DNA from: JAFALK01 sp036500605 | GTDB taxonomy: Bacteria > Pseudomonadota > Gammaproteobacteria > Burkholderiales > Burkholderiaceae_C | Length of the DNA stretch: 64,000 bases | NCBI GenBank assembly: GCA_036500605.1 | Contig: DASYBU010000058.1 | Coordinates: forward strand, 62,001-126,000 | Direction of reading: 5' to 3' | Part shown: piece after piece, positions 51,301 to 58,331 of the stretch | Position numbering within the stretch: position 1 is the first letter of the stretch | How the letters are laid out: the number at the start of each line of letters is the position of its first letter | The notes under the pieces: generated by a model | What the model saw: only the letters and a program-made list of their open reading frames with translations | What the model was told of the DNA's origin: nothing | Database searches by the model: none | Position numbers and translations under genes: made by a program

Positions 51301-52619
51301 GTGATGGGCGCGTGACGCAAATACAAGATGGAAATATTCATAATTTGACGCTGCTATACACAGCTGGCCTCAATACGATCTCCTCGATTACAGATAACGT
51401 GTACGGCACGGGCACAAGCGGATTTGCATACGATCAACTGGATCAATTGGGTTCAATCTCGAACGTCGCCGCCAACCAGACTTTCGGCCTAGATTTGGCC
51501 GGCAACCGAAGTTCACAGTCCTTGGCAGGTTCTTCATATAGCTACACGATTGCTTCGAATAGCAATCGACTTACCGCCATTTCCGGGATATCCTCGCGTA
51601 GCTTCGCATACGATGCTTCTGGAAGCATAACAACTTCTGTGAATGGAGCGAATAGTCAAGTTATAACCTACGACACGTTCGATCGAGTTAGTCAAATCAC
51701 AAGCAATGGGGCGGTTGTTGCAAATTATGGGTATGACCCATTCAATCGGCGCCTATGGAAGAATACAGCCGCGGGCATGACGTTGTTTCTGCACGGTCCT
51801 AGCGGTGAATTGTTGTATGAACGGGGACCACAAGCGACAACGGCGTACGTAAGGCTTGCAGGTCAACTGCTAGGAATTATGCGCGGGGGTGTGTTTTACG
51901 CAAGTCACAATGATCATTTGGGGCGGCCGGAAGTATTGACAGATCCCAGCGCCCAGGTGGCTTGGCGAGTAGGCAACGACGCATTCGGCCGTGCGGCCGT
52001 AGTAACAGATGCGGTAGGAGGTCTGAATGTCGGGCTTCCAGGTCAATATCTGGACTCTGAGACGGGTCTTTGGTTCAATGGGAATAGGTATTACGATGCA
52101 TCCACAGGTCGATACATGCAATCCGATCCGTTAGGCTTAGGTGGCGGCCTCAATACCTATAGCTACGCTTCGGGAAATCCAGTCAGCCAGATCGATCCAT
52201 CCGGACTTTGGTCGTTCACTGGGCAAGGGTACTTTCTCCTGGGATTCCTCGGGGGTGGTGTTGTTATTGCGGGCACGGGACTTCATCTTGACTCGATTTC
52301 GTTCCGCGCCGGTGTTGGTGTTGGTGGCGGATTTGCCGCTAACCCGACTGGAAGCAAACCCGATGCCGCCGCATGCCCTGGAAGCAATTCCATCGGTTGG
52401 AACTTAGAAGGAGCGATTGATCTGGGTATTCTCGGATTCGCGAAAGGCGTGAATGGAGGCGCCACCCAGACAATGGTGGATGGCAGACCGAGTTGGAGCA
52501 CATACGGAGGGCCGTCGCCTAGTGTGTCGGCCGGCAGGAGTGAGGGGTTTAATCTAGGGACGACGTTTGGCGCTGAGGCCGAAGCGAGTCTTACGGTTGA
52601 GGTAACTCACAACTTTTGA
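48303..52619 (+). CDS. RHS-repeat secreted toxin-type protein
   Basis: This 1,438-residue protein has a Sec signal peptide (LRSLVLVVFAFQMAHHAAAQ), a short N-domain with a GAxGAGASNPSSHHPVVLATG-type segment, and dozens of YD-repeats (for example YDANG, YDARGNR, YDSNGR). The core end is NDHLGRPEVLTDPSAQVAWR, GLPGQYLDSETGLWFNGNRY and SDPLGLGGGLNTYSYASGNP. After the core the variable tip of about 115 residues is glycine-rich and hydrophobic (FLLGFLGGGVVIAGTGLHLD), with no named toxin fold. Base composition is lower in G/C than the surrounding DNA. RHS shells encapsulate a C-terminal toxin used against competitors. Confidence 0.9.
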   Translation: MKVLRSLVLVVFAFQMAHHAAAQTYTNVPFYNNQQGVPQGPFTQVTGKQTPPPQMPDLEDPTGAIISSDYGGWNSAGANGFAQSNGLDQMARSNSTHGAGTGSSAASPCPDATGAGASNPSSHHPVVLATGAKAWTQTDLFHSSPLPLILTRRYQSDSTISGMFGPAWQSEFEFNVSFGVYTCTGTTCTTNSLKITAPDGTVYMLNYASAPPPQNQYSPVLAFLPASSIAESQTWTVSNFYLNVSHKKIAALHNPSNKTLIVFLNGRDYHLSTTNGVDYQLDYIHTAGGTAYTYTRDAAKKLQSVSNAYGAIIKFTWDANASHVTGVTAPDGNVWSYGYNAAGMLITVTPPLSSPGIYTYFYENSSNSRLLTGYAVDGVRATQYDYDTSNRVTRSAALDGTFSDTFSYTANTTILTDVRGQSSTHTFTTINGQKQWVSTTGTATIYCPASAASQTYDANGFANATFDRNGNKTTFAFDKDGFLLSKTVAAGTTSAQTTTNVYTIASNGYTAELTKVTISDANGSNVIQYNYVYTETVLGNLPTQITIIDLKTGAPTRTINISYSMFANGGIQTKTVNASIPGGSATSVYTYDSSGNIISYRNAAGLTTTYAGYNALGLVGSITDLNGVTSTYLYDARGNRLSSSRAGAPAIARTFRGDGTIGSITSSDGHAVVNNYSSSGRLLSATNELGETLSFDLNVSTNEKVVRSGRNIAYVSGTALAAANAIEFSSHVIYDNVLGVPAKFSWNSGQALQLGFDGNGNTKSLIDATGRTTSIAFDAQNRPTTKTLADGSKILMNYGAAGFLDSVTDARNLVTTYLYNGFGQVTSQTSPDTGTTTFGYDIAGRLISQSKANGRNVSYAWDSMRRMTSRTSGGVVETFSFDQGTNGAGKLTGTTGPGGSVYYSYNPGGQLQALTVNAQGQSAAINWTYDGNGRVTGLTYPDGQSVSVHYDSNGRIDLVQGNPGSGLQTLADNLLYQPATEQLYAWRFGNGIPHMVTADSDGRVTQIQDGNIHNLTLLYTAGLNTISSITDNVYGTGTSGFAYDQLDQLGSISNVAANQTFGLDLAGNRSSQSLAGSSYSYTIASNSNRLTAISGISSRSFAYDASGSITTSVNGANSQVITYDTFDRVSQITSNGAVVANYGYDPFNRRLWKNTAAGMTLFLHGPSGELLYERGPQATTAYVRLAGQLLGIMRGGVFYASHNDHLGRPEVLTDPSAQVAWRVGNDAFGRAAVVTDAVGGLNVGLPGQYLDSETGLWFNGNRYYDASTGRYMQSDPLGLGGGLNTYSYASGNPVSQIDPSGLWSFTGQGYFLLGFLGGGVVIAGTGLHLDSISFRAGVGVGGGFAANPTGSKPDAAACPGSNSIGWNLEGAIDLGILGFAKGVNGGATQTMVDGRPSWSTYGGPSPSVSAGRSEGFNLGTTFGAEAEASLTVEVTHNF

Positions 52620-52638
52620 GTGAGGTAGCAATAAATAT

Positions 52639-53097
52639 ATGGTCAATAAGTTCTCTCCGGGGCTCTTGGTTCGCATTGCTTCGTTATTTCTTGTTGTAAT
52701 TTTTTCGCCTCACATATACAACGATATGCACGCCGAATTTGATCGTGACACGTTAACGGTGTCATTCGAGCTCGCAATTTTTTTGCTTGCGATCGGAATG
52801 GTCGTATTTGTGATTTCGCTTCAGGCAATCGGAGATTCGAGAGAGTCGAAGTGGAAGCTTCCCTCTTGGGATTCAAGCCTGTACCAACGCAATCAACCTG
52901 CGAATTCTGCGCATTTTGCATCATGGGTTGTGATGACTTTGGGAGCATCGGTGGCGCTCTATTCAACGGTACAGGTTGGCAGGCCTAGTAACTTGGCATA
53001 TTTTTTATTCACACTAGGCGTGGGATGGTACATTGGCATGAGAATTTCGATTCTTCTCTTTAGAAGAAGATTTAAGGCGCACGATGACAAATCGTAG
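52639..53097 (+). CDS. Small membrane protein, putative RHS immunity
   Basis: This 152-residue protein has four predicted transmembrane segments (LLVRIASLFLVVIFSP, FELAIFLLAIGMVVFVISL, FASWVVMTLGASVALYS, LAYFLFTLGVGWYIGMRISILLF). It starts 19 bp after the RHS stop on the same strand, the classic place for an immunity gene. A membrane-embedded immunity protein would suit a membrane-acting toxin tip. No family match is recognised. Confidence 0.65.
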   Translation: MVNKFSPGLLVRIASLFLVVIFSPHIYNDMHAEFDRDTLTVSFELAIFLLAIGMVVFVISLQAIGDSRESKWKLPSWDSSLYQRNQPANSAHFASWVVMTLGASVALYSTVQVGRPSNLAYFLFTLGVGWYIGMRISILLFRRRFKAHDDKS

Positions 53098-53164
53098 GCA
53101 CGCAACTCAACAGTGTTCTGCGGAGATCGCCCTCGGAGTGCACTATATTGTGCACCTAGTCCTC

Positions 53165-53404
53165 GCCCGCCAGGGTGATGTCCCGCAGCGTGGTGTAAGT
53201 CGACAACCCGGACAGGTTGAGATTCACATGCTCAGCGTGCCACTGCGGGCAGCCGAGTCGGGGCAGTATCGTTGAGGGTTTGCGGGCTCTCAATCTGCAT
53301 GTATCGGCGGTTGGAGCCCACTCGTCGTTTTGCTCCAGCATCATGGCGCCGACCAAGCGGGTGATGGCCGCATCGTTGGGGAAGATGCCCACCACATTGG
53401 TCCT
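53165..53404 (-). pseudogene. IS256-family transposase, C-terminal remnant
   Basis: The reverse frames give NVVGIFPNDAAITRLVGAMM then LEQNDEWA, a frame change, and NRRYMQIESPQTLNDTAPTR to the stop. This is the C-terminal signature of Mutator/IS256 transposases. It is fused at about 53,404 to a 3'-truncated IS110-type gene. The stretch TACACCACGCTGCGGGACAT near 53,195 resembles an IS256 right end. GTGCAC-TATATT-GTGCAC (53,138-53,155) follows. Confidence 0.72.
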
Positions 53405-54194
53405 GCCTCGGCACGAGGCCAAGCCAGGCGCCGAATTGCTTGGCAGACTTGAACTGTGAGAAGTCGCCCACCGACGATACGAGCGCTGATGCGCCGACCG
53501 GTCCGATACCGCAGAGCCGCACCGCAACCTTGGCTTGCTCGTCGGTTCGAACATGCGCAGCGATTCTCTCGTCGCACCAGGCAATGTGGCATTCCAGCTC
53601 CAGCCAGTGCAGATGCGCATGCTGCAGCGCCATACGCATCAGTGCCGGCAACTCGTTCGTGGCGTCATCGAGTACATCCGCGAACACTTTGCGCAGGGCA
53701 TCCGGGCTTTGTGCGAACACCAGACCGAACTCGGTCAGCAGCCCTCGGATCCGATTGATGCAAGCAGTGCGCTCCTCCTTGTAGCCTTCGCGTAGCCGAT
53801 GCACGGCGAGCATCGCCTGCTGTTGCGGCGTCTTCAACGGCACGAAGCGCATCATCGGCCTTGACGCCGCTTCACAGATTGCAGCCGCATCGTTGGCGTC
53901 GTTCTTCCCACCGATGCCTTGCATCCGATACGGCGCGACAAACTGCGCCGCAATCATGCGAGCGTCAAAGCCCATCGAGATCAATTTGCGCGTCCAGTGG
54001 TGAGCTCCACTGCAGGCCTCCATGGCGATCAAGGTTCCAGGCGGCAGCCCGGCACACCATGAAATGAACGCGCCTCGCTGTAGAGCCTTGGCCACCACTA
54101 CGCGGCCGCCTCGATCGACGGCATGCACCTGGATTACGCGCTTGGCCAGATCGACCCCTACTCGCGTGATGAAGCTTCGTGTAACGTCGTTCAT
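53405..54194 (-). pseudogene. IS110-family transposase, 3'-truncated
   Basis: The N-terminal DEDD domain is intact: GVDLAKRVIQVHAVD, LIAMEACSGAHHW and GGKNDANDAAAICEA. The C-terminal Transposase_20 domain runs through LCGIGPVGASALVSSVGDFSQF to GAWLGLVPRQ and then breaks into the IS256 remnant. The catalytic serine and following helices are missing, so it is inactive. AGATTGA-N10-TCAATCT at 54,214-54,237 upstream may belong to its left end. Confidence 0.85.
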
Positions 54195-54281
54195 GGACTT
54201 CCCCTTTCCTTGCAGATTGACTTCAACACATCAATCTTGGTGCATCAACACCGATTTGGAATTGCGGGAAGTCCCTTCGTA

Positions 54282-54753
54282 TTCCACTCGGACTGGGAGG
54301 TGGAATAAATACATACGCATATGCCGGCGGAAATCCGACGACTCATACCGACTTTGCAGGGCTTGCTGCCGGCGATTCGTATCGTTCAGCACCTGCGATC
54401 GGAAGAGACGCGATCAAGAATATCAATCCAAAATCCATCGCTCAAAATTTTGAATACGGTGGATATGTGTACAAGATGCCCGAACGGCTACTACTCTTAT
54501 ACTTCGGCCAAAACCAGCTATTCGCCCATTTCCACTACAAATGGCATGATTCCGATGAGTCCTAACGTTGCGGTTGCTCTCTACCATACACACGCCGCGG
54601 ACACGCCGGGGTATGCAAAATGAAAGTTTTAGTGCGGCAGACGTAATGCGGGCCTCCGGTCAAGGATTGGCATCATATCTTGGTACACCAAGCAATCGCG
54701 TGCTGAGTTCATTCCGAAATCCATCGGCGAAATGTCAACGTATACGGACATAA
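54282..54753 (+). pseudogene. Displaced RHS toxin tip (DUF4329-like), frameshifted
   Basis: The sequence starts with the RHS core end LGLGGGINTYAYAGGNPTTH, homologous to the core end of the main RHS gene at 52,129. RDAIKNINPKSIAQNFEYGG follows. A frame change near 54,475 leads to NGYYSYTSAKTSYSPISTTN and VALYHTHAADTPGYA, and another near 54,610 leads to NESFSAADVMRASGQGLASY and LGTPSNRVL. The order AxYHTH, then FS..D, then SYLGTPSGRV is the DUF4329 domain of RHS tips. It is probably an orphan tip with no shell. Confidence 0.78.
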
Positions 54754-54769
54754 CAAATGGAGATTCAGG

Positions 54770-55120
54770 ATGCAGTTGCAACTAACACCCGTCGCGATCG
54801 CTATTTCGCTTCTTGCTTTGTTTTCACAGGCGACCACAGCGGCACCGATTGACTGCAAGAAGCCGGAACAGATTCAGGGCTATCAACCGAAAAATGGCGT
54901 GGTGTCCACCGAGAAGACCGCAATCGCGATAGCGCGGGCAATAATTGCGGAATCCTATGGCGAAAAAACCATGGAAGACTGGAAACCGCTAACTGCGACT
55001 GAGTCTGGCGACGATTGGGAGGTCGTTGGTCGTGTGCGCAGGGACCGAAGCGGGGGCGGCGTGACGATTCGAATAAGCCGTTGTACGGGCAGAGTTGTGT
55101 TTCTCTTCGCTGATAAGTAA
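54770..55120 (+). CDS. NTF2-fold immunity protein
   Basis: This 116-residue protein has an N-terminal hydrophobic signal (PVAIAISLLALFSQATTAAP). GVVSTEKTAIAIARAIIAES, GDDWEVVGRVRRDRSGGGVT and CTGRVVFLFADK together match the YbbC/YhhH-type NTF2-fold immunity family, known partners of RHS and related toxins. It lies about 17 bases after the broken DUF4329 tip, its likely former partner, and remains intact while the toxin is broken. A retained immunity gene protects against kin that still carry the toxin. Confidence 0.8.
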   Translation: MQLQLTPVAIAISLLALFSQATTAAPIDCKKPEQIQGYQPKNGVVSTEKTAIAIARAIIAESYGEKTMEDWKPLTATESGDDWEVVGRVRRDRSGGGVTIRISRCTGRVVFLFADK

Positions 55121-55181
55121 GGACGCTTCGCAATATGGCGTCCCGCATGGCAGACCCCGGGGCCTGTCGTTGGAGGCGACG

Positions 55182-55796
55182 CTAATGGCTCGGTGGAAAT
55201 CGAGCGATCACCGTGATGGCGCCAATCTTTCGGGTGTCGACTGTGAACTCAGATTCATCCAGGTAGAACGAATGGGCCGAGGGACCGGCGATTACAGCTT
55301 CGTGGGGAACGCTAGATCGGAGAATTACGCCGCCCATTCCGATGGCGTTGAGGCCGCTAGCGAACGTCTCGGCCGTCTCGCGCCTATCTGACCAGGCCGA
55401 ACCAAGTCGACCAGCCTTGAAGCGATCAATGTTTTCGCCACGATAGAGCTCAAGGCCCGGTCCAACGTAACGAGGTAGCCAGATCCAGGCCACATCCAGC
55501 AACAGAGCGTCGTCTTCGACCAGGTTTCTCAAGCGGTGATGGCAGACGTGCCACTGCGTATGAAAGGCTGTTGATAGCTCGTCTGTGCTGGGTGGCGTGT
55601 TGATCGCGGCCCTCAGTTCCGTACGCCAGCGGGTTCGAATCTGCGGCAGAGCGGCATCTTCAAGCAGCCGATTGAAGTGCCCCTTATTGAGGATGTGATC
55701 AATGCAAGCATTGCCCGTCTTCCATGTCCGCTTGGTAGGCAGCTCGAATTCAACGCCTTGGTCGCCGTACCCCGGAATGACAATCTTGGACTTCAC
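55182..55796 (-). CDS. Possible ADP-ribosyltransferase-fold protein
   Basis: This 204-residue protein starts at a GTG that overlaps the TGA of the upstream gene. The C-terminal half has LELYRGENIDRFKAGRLGSA, WSDRRETAETFASG, and FYLDESEFTVDTRK. That order fits the R-S-ExE pattern of ADP-ribosyltransferases (R119, S133/S136, E181 and E183). The N-terminal half is helical. The family is weakly recognised, so the enzyme call is a hypothesis. With the SIR2-like remnant upstream it would make an NAD-centred pair. Confidence 0.55.
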   Translation of the reverse strand: MKSKIVIPGYGDQGVEFELPTKRTWKTGNACIDHILNKGHFNRLLEDAALPQIRTRWRTELRAAINTPPSTDELSTAFHTQWHVCHHRLRNLVEDDALLLDVAWIWLPRYVGPGLELYRGENIDRFKAGRLGSAWSDRRETAETFASGLNAIGMGGVILRSSVPHEAVIAGPSAHSFYLDESEFTVDTRKIGAITVIARFPPSH

Positions 55797-56253
55797 GACT
55801 CCACCTTGCTCCGCCAGCTGCGCTTCTCGATAGCGCGCACGTTCTGCTCTGGCAGCAGCATGCGCAAGTACTTGGCAAGCAATGGAAGCTCAGCGTCTTC
55901 TCTGCTGCCATGGAACTCATTCACGACGATTAAATTCCCGAAGCTGCGCGCGTACTTTGATGGCGTGTCGTCCACCGCGATGATGGACTCCAAGGGCCAG
56001 CAGACGCTGTACAGCTTGGTTCACGCCCAGGCGCGGCACCTCGAATCCGTTGTGATCTTGCTGTCCAAACCTCGCTTGGCGCAGGGCGCCGACGCTTGCA
56101 TCTGCGCGGCGGTCCGGATCCGTTTTGTCGTACAGAGCTTCTACGATCTGCTTTGTGAGCTCGTCCCCCGATCGGCAAGTCAATTTCCTTGCTTGCACCC
56201 GCGCCCAGCACGATGGTGAGCGCGTAACGGCTTTCGTTTGCGGCCCCTGACAT
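55793..56253 (-). pseudogene. SIR2-like gene, frameshifted
   Basis: The reverse strand starts MSGAANESRYALTIVLGAGASKEIDLPIG, a SIR2-type NAD-binding N-terminus (LGAGAS, then LPxGDEL). A G5 run (56,178-56,182 region) shifts the frame; the next frame continues GDELTKQIVEALYDKTDPDR. A second single-base shift near 55,985 leads to ESIIAVDDTPSKYARSFGNL and KYLRMLLPEQ. The protein is far shorter than defence SIR2 proteins. The end overlaps the ART-like gene start. Confidence 0.65.
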
Positions 56254-56476
56254 TGACCATCCCTTGGGTATTGCTGTTCTACAAGGGTAGCAGGCGGAGC
56301 ATGTTGTCTGGAGCCATCACAAGCTTGGCCTTGCGCCGACTGTAAGGCCACACCATTTGCTATAGGGTTTACGAGGGGCAAAGCGAAGCTCCGCGCATCC
56401 AGACCTAGATCACCGTAAGAACCCGCGCGAAAGGGCGTTTCTGGTGTCAGAACGCCGTTTTCGAGCCAATCTGGCC

Positions 56477-56511
56477 ATCACATCAGATAATCAGACATTA
56501 TTCAATGTGAT
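56477..56511. promoter_or_regulatory. Candidate recombinase core site (inverted 15-bp arms, 5-bp spacer)
   Basis: ATCACAT-CAG-ATAAT, spacer CAGAC, ATTAT-TCA-ATGTGAT. The two 15-base arms match in inverted orientation at 12 positions. Two arms flanking a short spacer is the layout of a tyrosine-recombinase crossover core, and the site lies next to the tnpT-like gene. It could instead be an operator for the KfrA_N protein. Confidence 0.5.
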
Positions 56512-56550
56512 GATTCGAGCAAATTTCGCCGCTTGACTCACATTTCGTAA

Positions 56551-56572
56551 TACGTAATGATGTCGTTACGTA
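56551..56572. promoter_or_regulatory. Palindromic operator upstream of the KfrA_N gene
   Basis: TACGTAA (56,551-56,557) is exactly inverted as TTACGTA (56,566-56,572) with eight bases between. It overlaps the expected promoter (TTGACT at 56,533) and lies 28 bases before the ATG. KfrA-type proteins autoregulate by binding such palindromes. Confidence 0.65.
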
Positions 56573-56599
56573 CCACGCACGAAATTCGAAGGAGTCATC

Positions 56600-57637
56600 A
56601 TGGCCAGACCAGGCGTTAGCAAGAGCGAGGTCCTGAAAGCCAGAAATGCACTGCTGGCCTCAGGCAAGCATCCATCCATCGACTCCATCCGGATCCAACT
56701 CGGGAACACCGGCTCGAAGGCGACGATCTTTCGATTGCTCAAAGAGATCGAGGCGGACGAAGGCGGGGTGGCCCCATCGCAGGCTTCGGTCAGCGAGGAA
56801 TTGCAGGCGTTCGTGACTAACCTGGCCAGTCGCCTGGAGTACGAATCCCAAGAGCGCTTTGAAATCCTCAAGGCTGGGCAGGTAGAGGAAGTCCGCAAGC
56901 TCAATGACGCGCTTGAAACTTCTCGAACCGAGGCACGAGGGCATCGGCTCGAAGCGGAGCGCAGCCAGGTCGCATTGACGCAATCGAACGCGACCAATCA
57001 GCAGTTGAACGAAGAACTGGAGCGCGGGCGCATTGAGCGGGCCCAACTGACCACCCAGCTGGGCGCTCTGCAAGACCAGTTGAAAGTCGCCCAAGAGCAC
57101 TCGGCATCCCTGGAGCAGAAGCACGAGCACGCACGCGAGGCCCTGGAGCATTTCCGCGCGGCCGCCAAGGAACAACGCGACCGTGAGGGGCGCCAGCACG
57201 AGCAGCAAGTCCATTTCCTCCAGAAGGAACTGGCTCAAGCCAACGAGGCGCTTACCGTCAAGCAGGTCGAGGTGCGGACAGCCGTGCAAGAGAAGGTCGA
57301 TGCCCTAACGATGCTGAGCGTCGCCAGGGCAGAGAAGCGGAACGCGGACGAACAGTTGCGCGAGCTACGCCCCGTGATCGAGCGCTTTGGCGCCCAATCG
57401 CAAGTGGTCGAGGAGTTGCGGAGTCAACTCAGCCAGTCCCTCCAGCAGACTGAATCTGCTGGCAGCCGCGCGGCTGCGCTGGAGAGCCAAATCAACGAGC
57501 TTGAAATGCAACTGGCCGCCGAGCATGCCGCGGCCAGTACCCGGGAAGAGATCACGCGAGATCTACTCAGTCGGATCGGCGCACCGGCGTCGAAGGCATC
57601 GAAGAGGGGGCGCTCGACCGAGGTGAATGATGGCTAG
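56600..57637 (+). CDS. KfrA_N DNA-binding coiled-coil protein (TnpT-like)
   Basis: This 345-residue protein has an N-terminal HTH domain of KfrA type (MARPGVSKSEVLKARNALLA, then KHPSIDSIRIQLGNTGSKAT and FRLLKEIEADE). A coiled coil of about 200 residues follows (many E/Q/L/A heptads, about 85-320). In the Tn4651 group the TnpT helper of cointegrate resolution has this architecture. It is the far-right partner of the recombinase at 38,973, in divergent orientation. Confidence 0.85.
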   Translation: MARPGVSKSEVLKARNALLASGKHPSIDSIRIQLGNTGSKATIFRLLKEIEADEGGVAPSQASVSEELQAFVTNLASRLEYESQERFEILKAGQVEEVRKLNDALETSRTEARGHRLEAERSQVALTQSNATNQQLNEELERGRIERAQLTTQLGALQDQLKVAQEHSASLEQKHEHAREALEHFRAAAKEQRDREGRQHEQQVHFLQKELAQANEALTVKQVEVRTAVQEKVDALTMLSVARAEKRNADEQLRELRPVIERFGAQSQVVEELRSQLSQSLQQTESAGSRAAALESQINELEMQLAAEHAAASTREEITRDLLSRIGAPASKASKRGRSTEVNDG

Positions 57638-58202
57638 GGAGGCGATCAAACCGGCAAGGTCCGCCGTGACATTCGCCGACCTGATGCGCTTGCCACACGA
57701 CGAGAACAGCGGCCGCATTGAACTGGAGGCCATTCTTGCAGCGCTGCCGAACACGCCGTGGCCGGTGGCCATGCAGTTTTATGCCGACCACGCGCGAAAG
57801 CCTGACCACCAAGCCTGCTACGGACCTCTTCGCCTGGACACGCTGAGCTGGGAGTTGACTGGCATCACCGCCGGCCAACTGGCCTTGGCTTCGACTGTTA
57901 CGGCGTTTCGTCGGTGGTTCGAGGCTGTCGCTGGCCGTGCCACCCATTTTGAGAAGGACGGCTGGGCTTGCATTGACACGCGGGCCGAGGTTTGTCGTCA
58001 ATGGGCCCGCGAGCGCACCTGGCTCGTGTCGCCGGTCGTGCTGCAGGGCGCTGTCGCCGGCAGCGCGTCAGAGTTTCATGTTGCCGAAGGGCACACCCGC
58101 ATTGGGCTACTGAAGGGCTTGGTGGCAGCTGGCGTCATATCGCCGCTCTCGGCGCATGAGGTCTGGCTTGGGCGACGGCGGCCTACGACGGAGGAGGGCT
58201 GA
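57627..58202 (+). CDS. Hypothetical transposon protein downstream of tnpT-like gene
   Basis: This 191-residue protein starts within the last codons of the KfrA_N gene (overlap about 11 bases), so it is translationally coupled. The C-terminal segment EFHVAEGHTRIGLLKGLVAA resembles the substrate loop of ParB/Fic-like nucleotide-binding folds, but the match is weak. It is adjacent to the right inverted repeat and may belong to the transposition backbone. Bases 58,203-58,278 hold no gene. Confidence 0.7.
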   Translation: MMAREAIKPARSAVTFADLMRLPHDENSGRIELEAILAALPNTPWPVAMQFYADHARKPDHQACYGPLRLDTLSWELTGITAGQLALASTVTAFRRWFEAVAGRATHFEKDGWACIDTRAEVCRQWARERTWLVSPVVLQGAVAGSASEFHVAEGHTRIGLLKGLVAAGVISPLSAHEVWLGRRRPTTEEG

Positions 58203-58278
58203 CAGACCGGTCCGATCGGAAACGAAGCACAGAGTTCTTCGTCGGTGGAATTTCAGAATAACTATTAAACATCAACGA

Positions 58279-58325
58279 CTTAAGTCACTTTTTGCTGTTC
58301 ATTACATGAATCCCGGCTGACCCTC
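58279..58325. repeat. Right terminal inverted repeat of the transposon (47 bp)
   Basis: In reverse complement it begins GAGGGTCAGCCGGGATTCAT and ends GTGACTTAAG. It matches the left end (31,974-32,020) at 46 of 47 positions. Confidence 0.95.
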
Positions 58326-58330
58326 ATTAA
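58326..58330. repeat. Target-site duplication, right copy (ATTAA)
   Basis: It is the direct repeat of 31,969-31,973 and directly follows the right inverted repeat. Confidence 0.93.
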
Positions 58331-58331
58331 G

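Larger units (their letters stand above)
56254..56599. other. Intergenic region upstream of the tnpT-like gene
   Basis: There is no gene. Bases 56,254-56,470 show nothing I can name. The rest holds the symmetrical site at 56,477-56,511, a TTGACT (56,533-56,538) possible -35 box and the TACGTAA palindrome at 56,551-56,572. A Shine-Dalgarno AAGGAG lies nine bases before the next gene. Confidence 0.6.
31974..58325. mobile_element. Tn3-family transposon (Tn4651/Tn5041-like), 26,352 bp
   Basis: It is bounded by 47-bp inverted repeats that differ at one base and end internally in TAAG, the family signature, and flanked by a 5-bp duplication ATTAA. It carries a 993-residue Tn3-type transposase, a tyrosine recombinase and a KfrA_N protein, the set known for the tnpA/tnpS/tnpT subgroup with long inverted repeats. 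The target is the ginC gene of the host island. Cargo lies mostly between the tnpS-like gene (to 38,973) and the tnpT-like gene (from 56,600). Intact ends and duplication indicate a fairly recent insertion of the whole unit, although parts of its cargo are old and broken. Confidence 0.93.

Noticed and set aside
31975..58322. Alternative reading of the transposon edges with a 9-bp direct repeat CTCATTAAG
   Set aside because: Part of that repeat is the outer end of the inverted repeats; a 5-bp ATTAA duplication with fully matching ends fits the Tn3 family better.
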